Below, in pieces: positions 63,232-64,000 of a stretch of 64,000 nucleotides of DNA. The position numbers and the translations under genes are program-made. The stretch's first letter is position 1. Every line of letters starts with the position of its first letter. Origin of the DNA: an uncultured Marinoscillum sp. (GTDB lineage Bacteria > Bacteroidota > Bacteroidia > Cytophagales > MED-G16); contig CABZXU010000008.1 in NCBI GenBank assembly GCA_902529805.1, positions 1-64,000 of the forward strand, in the 5' to 3' direction. The notes below the pieces were generated by a model. That model saw only the letters and a program-made list of their open reading frames with translations. It searched no databases and was not told the DNA's origin.

Positions 63232-64000
63232 ATGAAATTAAATGCCAAAACAATACAAGATTTAATTGATAGCATTCCAATTGTTAAACTTCTATCTAAA
63301 AATGTTGGTGCTGCAGGTGCTATAGGTTTTATTATACAAGACTTTGTTCTTCCTTTATATGGAGACTTCATTGTTCCAATTGTACTTTCTTTAGCTGGTG
63401 CAGGTTTGATTGCATTTGCTTTATGGTATTTTATATTTAAAATTGACACTTCTGATAACTTTAACCACGTATCTTTTCAAGCTTCAATTGTATGTGTATT
63501 ATTGTCAATTGTTATTTTTGGATTTAGTTTTTTATCAAAAGCTCTATCCGGGGAAGATGGTAGAGGACTTTTAGGATCTCAGGTAGGTTTTGTCGCTGAT
63601 TTACAAGATAATGCTAATGTATATCAAGAAGATGCTGCAGCCTTAGCTAAAATTGCTGAAAATTATTCTGATATGCAAATGCAGTTAGCTACTCTTAATA
63701 ATCAAATAGCAAATCAAATGTCACAAAATGGTCAGTTAGATGATGATTTAAAGTCTCAAATAAGTGAAATTATGTCTACATCAGTTCCAGGAAATAATGA
63801 TTCTTCACGAGTTACACAATTAGAGAAAGAACTTGATATTGCTTATGAGCTATTAAGACAGATGAGTATGAATAATCAAGTCCTACAATCAGATGAAAAA
63901 GATGATTTTAAAGATAAAGTTCAACAAGCAAAAAATGATAGCATTTTTTCTATAATAGGATCTTTAAATTCTCAAATAGAGAGTTTAGAAGAGGTTTCTT
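63232..64000 (+). CDS. Predicted membrane protein with coiled coil (3' truncated by window end)
   Basis: The frame opens at ATG 63232 and remains open to the last base, 256 residues, so the gene continues beyond the window. The first part is hydrophobic, with likely transmembrane helices at about residues 45-69 and 84-101, possibly preceded by a third weaker one (26-43). From about residue 110 the sequence is polar and rich in Gln, Asn, Asp and Leu with heptad-like spacing, a probable coiled coil (LAKIAENYSDMQMQLATL, LEKELDIAYELLRQM). It is a candidate envelope-spanning or signalling protein. No catalytic domain is visible in the part available. It begins 5 bases after the TPR gene. Confidence 0.7.
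   Translation, partial: MKLNAKTIQDLIDSIPIVKLLSKNVGAAGAIGFIIQDFVLPLYGDFIVPIVLSLAGAGLIAFALWYFIFKIDTSDNFNHVSFQASIVCVLLSIVIFGFSFLSKALSGEDGRGLLGSQVGFVADLQDNANVYQEDAAALAKIAENYSDMQMQLATLNNQIANQMSQNGQLDDDLKSQISEIMSTSVPGNNDSSRVTQLEKELDIAYELLRQMSMNNQVLQSDEKDDFKDKVQQAKNDSIFSIIGSLNSQIESLEEVS

Overview
This 64 kb window is chromosome-type sequence from a very AT-rich member of the phylum Bacteroidota, most likely a marine flavobacterium (order Flavobacteriales). The evidence is a gliding/type IX secretion (T9SS) gene block (porP/sprF-like, gldK, gldL, gldM, gldN, plus sprE/porW), Bacteroidota-specific families (DUF4271, DUF4199, DUF3050), an ATP synthase operon without atpD/atpC, a Bacteroidota-type oxaloacetate decarboxylase alpha chain, and promoter-like elements of the form TAnnTTTG instead of the E. 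coli consensus. Genes are densely packed, often with 1-14 base overlaps. I found no tRNA, rRNA, CRISPR array, insertion sequence, prophage or integration site, and no gene-free stretch above 300 bases.

Layout. 1-3.9 kb: a 2-oxoacid:ferredoxin oxidoreductase operon (truncated FAD/Fe-S subunit, gamma-alpha subunit broken by a frameshift, beta subunit). 3.9-13.4 kb: mixed single genes: a dipeptidyl peptidase IV-like protease, a small coiled-coil protein, DUF3050, DUF4199, a kinase/PLP-lyase fusion overlapping an ArsC-like phosphatase, an isolated MoxR ATPase, a secreted unknown and a TIGR01777 epimerase. 13.5-20 kb: MltD-like lytic transglycosylase, uvrA, hemW, DUF4271 and hemD. 20-32.2 kb: the T9SS/gliding motor genes facing a minus-strand operon sprE, penicillin-binding protein 1A, uvrC. 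32.3-39 kb: an M23 peptidase, a bactofilin, two AtpI-like membrane proteins and atpBEFHAG, nearly continuous. 39-45.8 kb: a GNAT-like protein divergent from oadG-oadA-oadB-thrB-thrC. 45.8-54.1 kb: a LOG-family protein divergent from glyS, an RND exporter, ileS and lspA. 54.1-59.3 kb: DUF721, recF, pdhA, a TPR protein, ribH and nhaD. 59.3-64 kb: anmK divergent from an outer-membrane protein, a TPR protein and a membrane coiled-coil protein cut by the window end.

How the parts fit. sprE, the PorP/SprF-like protein and GldKLMN belong to one envelope machine, and LspA would process the lipoproteins GldK and SprE. OadGAB (Na+ export by decarboxylation) and NhaD (Na+/H+ exchange) suggest a sodium economy suited to sea water, whereas the AtpE sequence looks proton-type. 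Pyruvate dehydrogenase E1 alpha together with a ferredoxin-dependent 2-oxoacid oxidoreductase indicates two routes of oxoacid oxidation.

Most of the window is conserved housekeeping DNA; I do not see a clearly new defence, mobile or biosynthetic system. The most useful observations are two single-base frameshifts (korA, and the sprE C-terminus, whose missing domain continues for about 75 codons in the next frame), the kinase/PLP-lyase fusion with its overlapping phosphatase gene, an acidic Asp/Gly/Phe repeat inside GldN, a palindromic candidate operator between sprE and the M23/bactofilin/ATP synthase run, and an uncharacterised envelope gene trio at the right edge.
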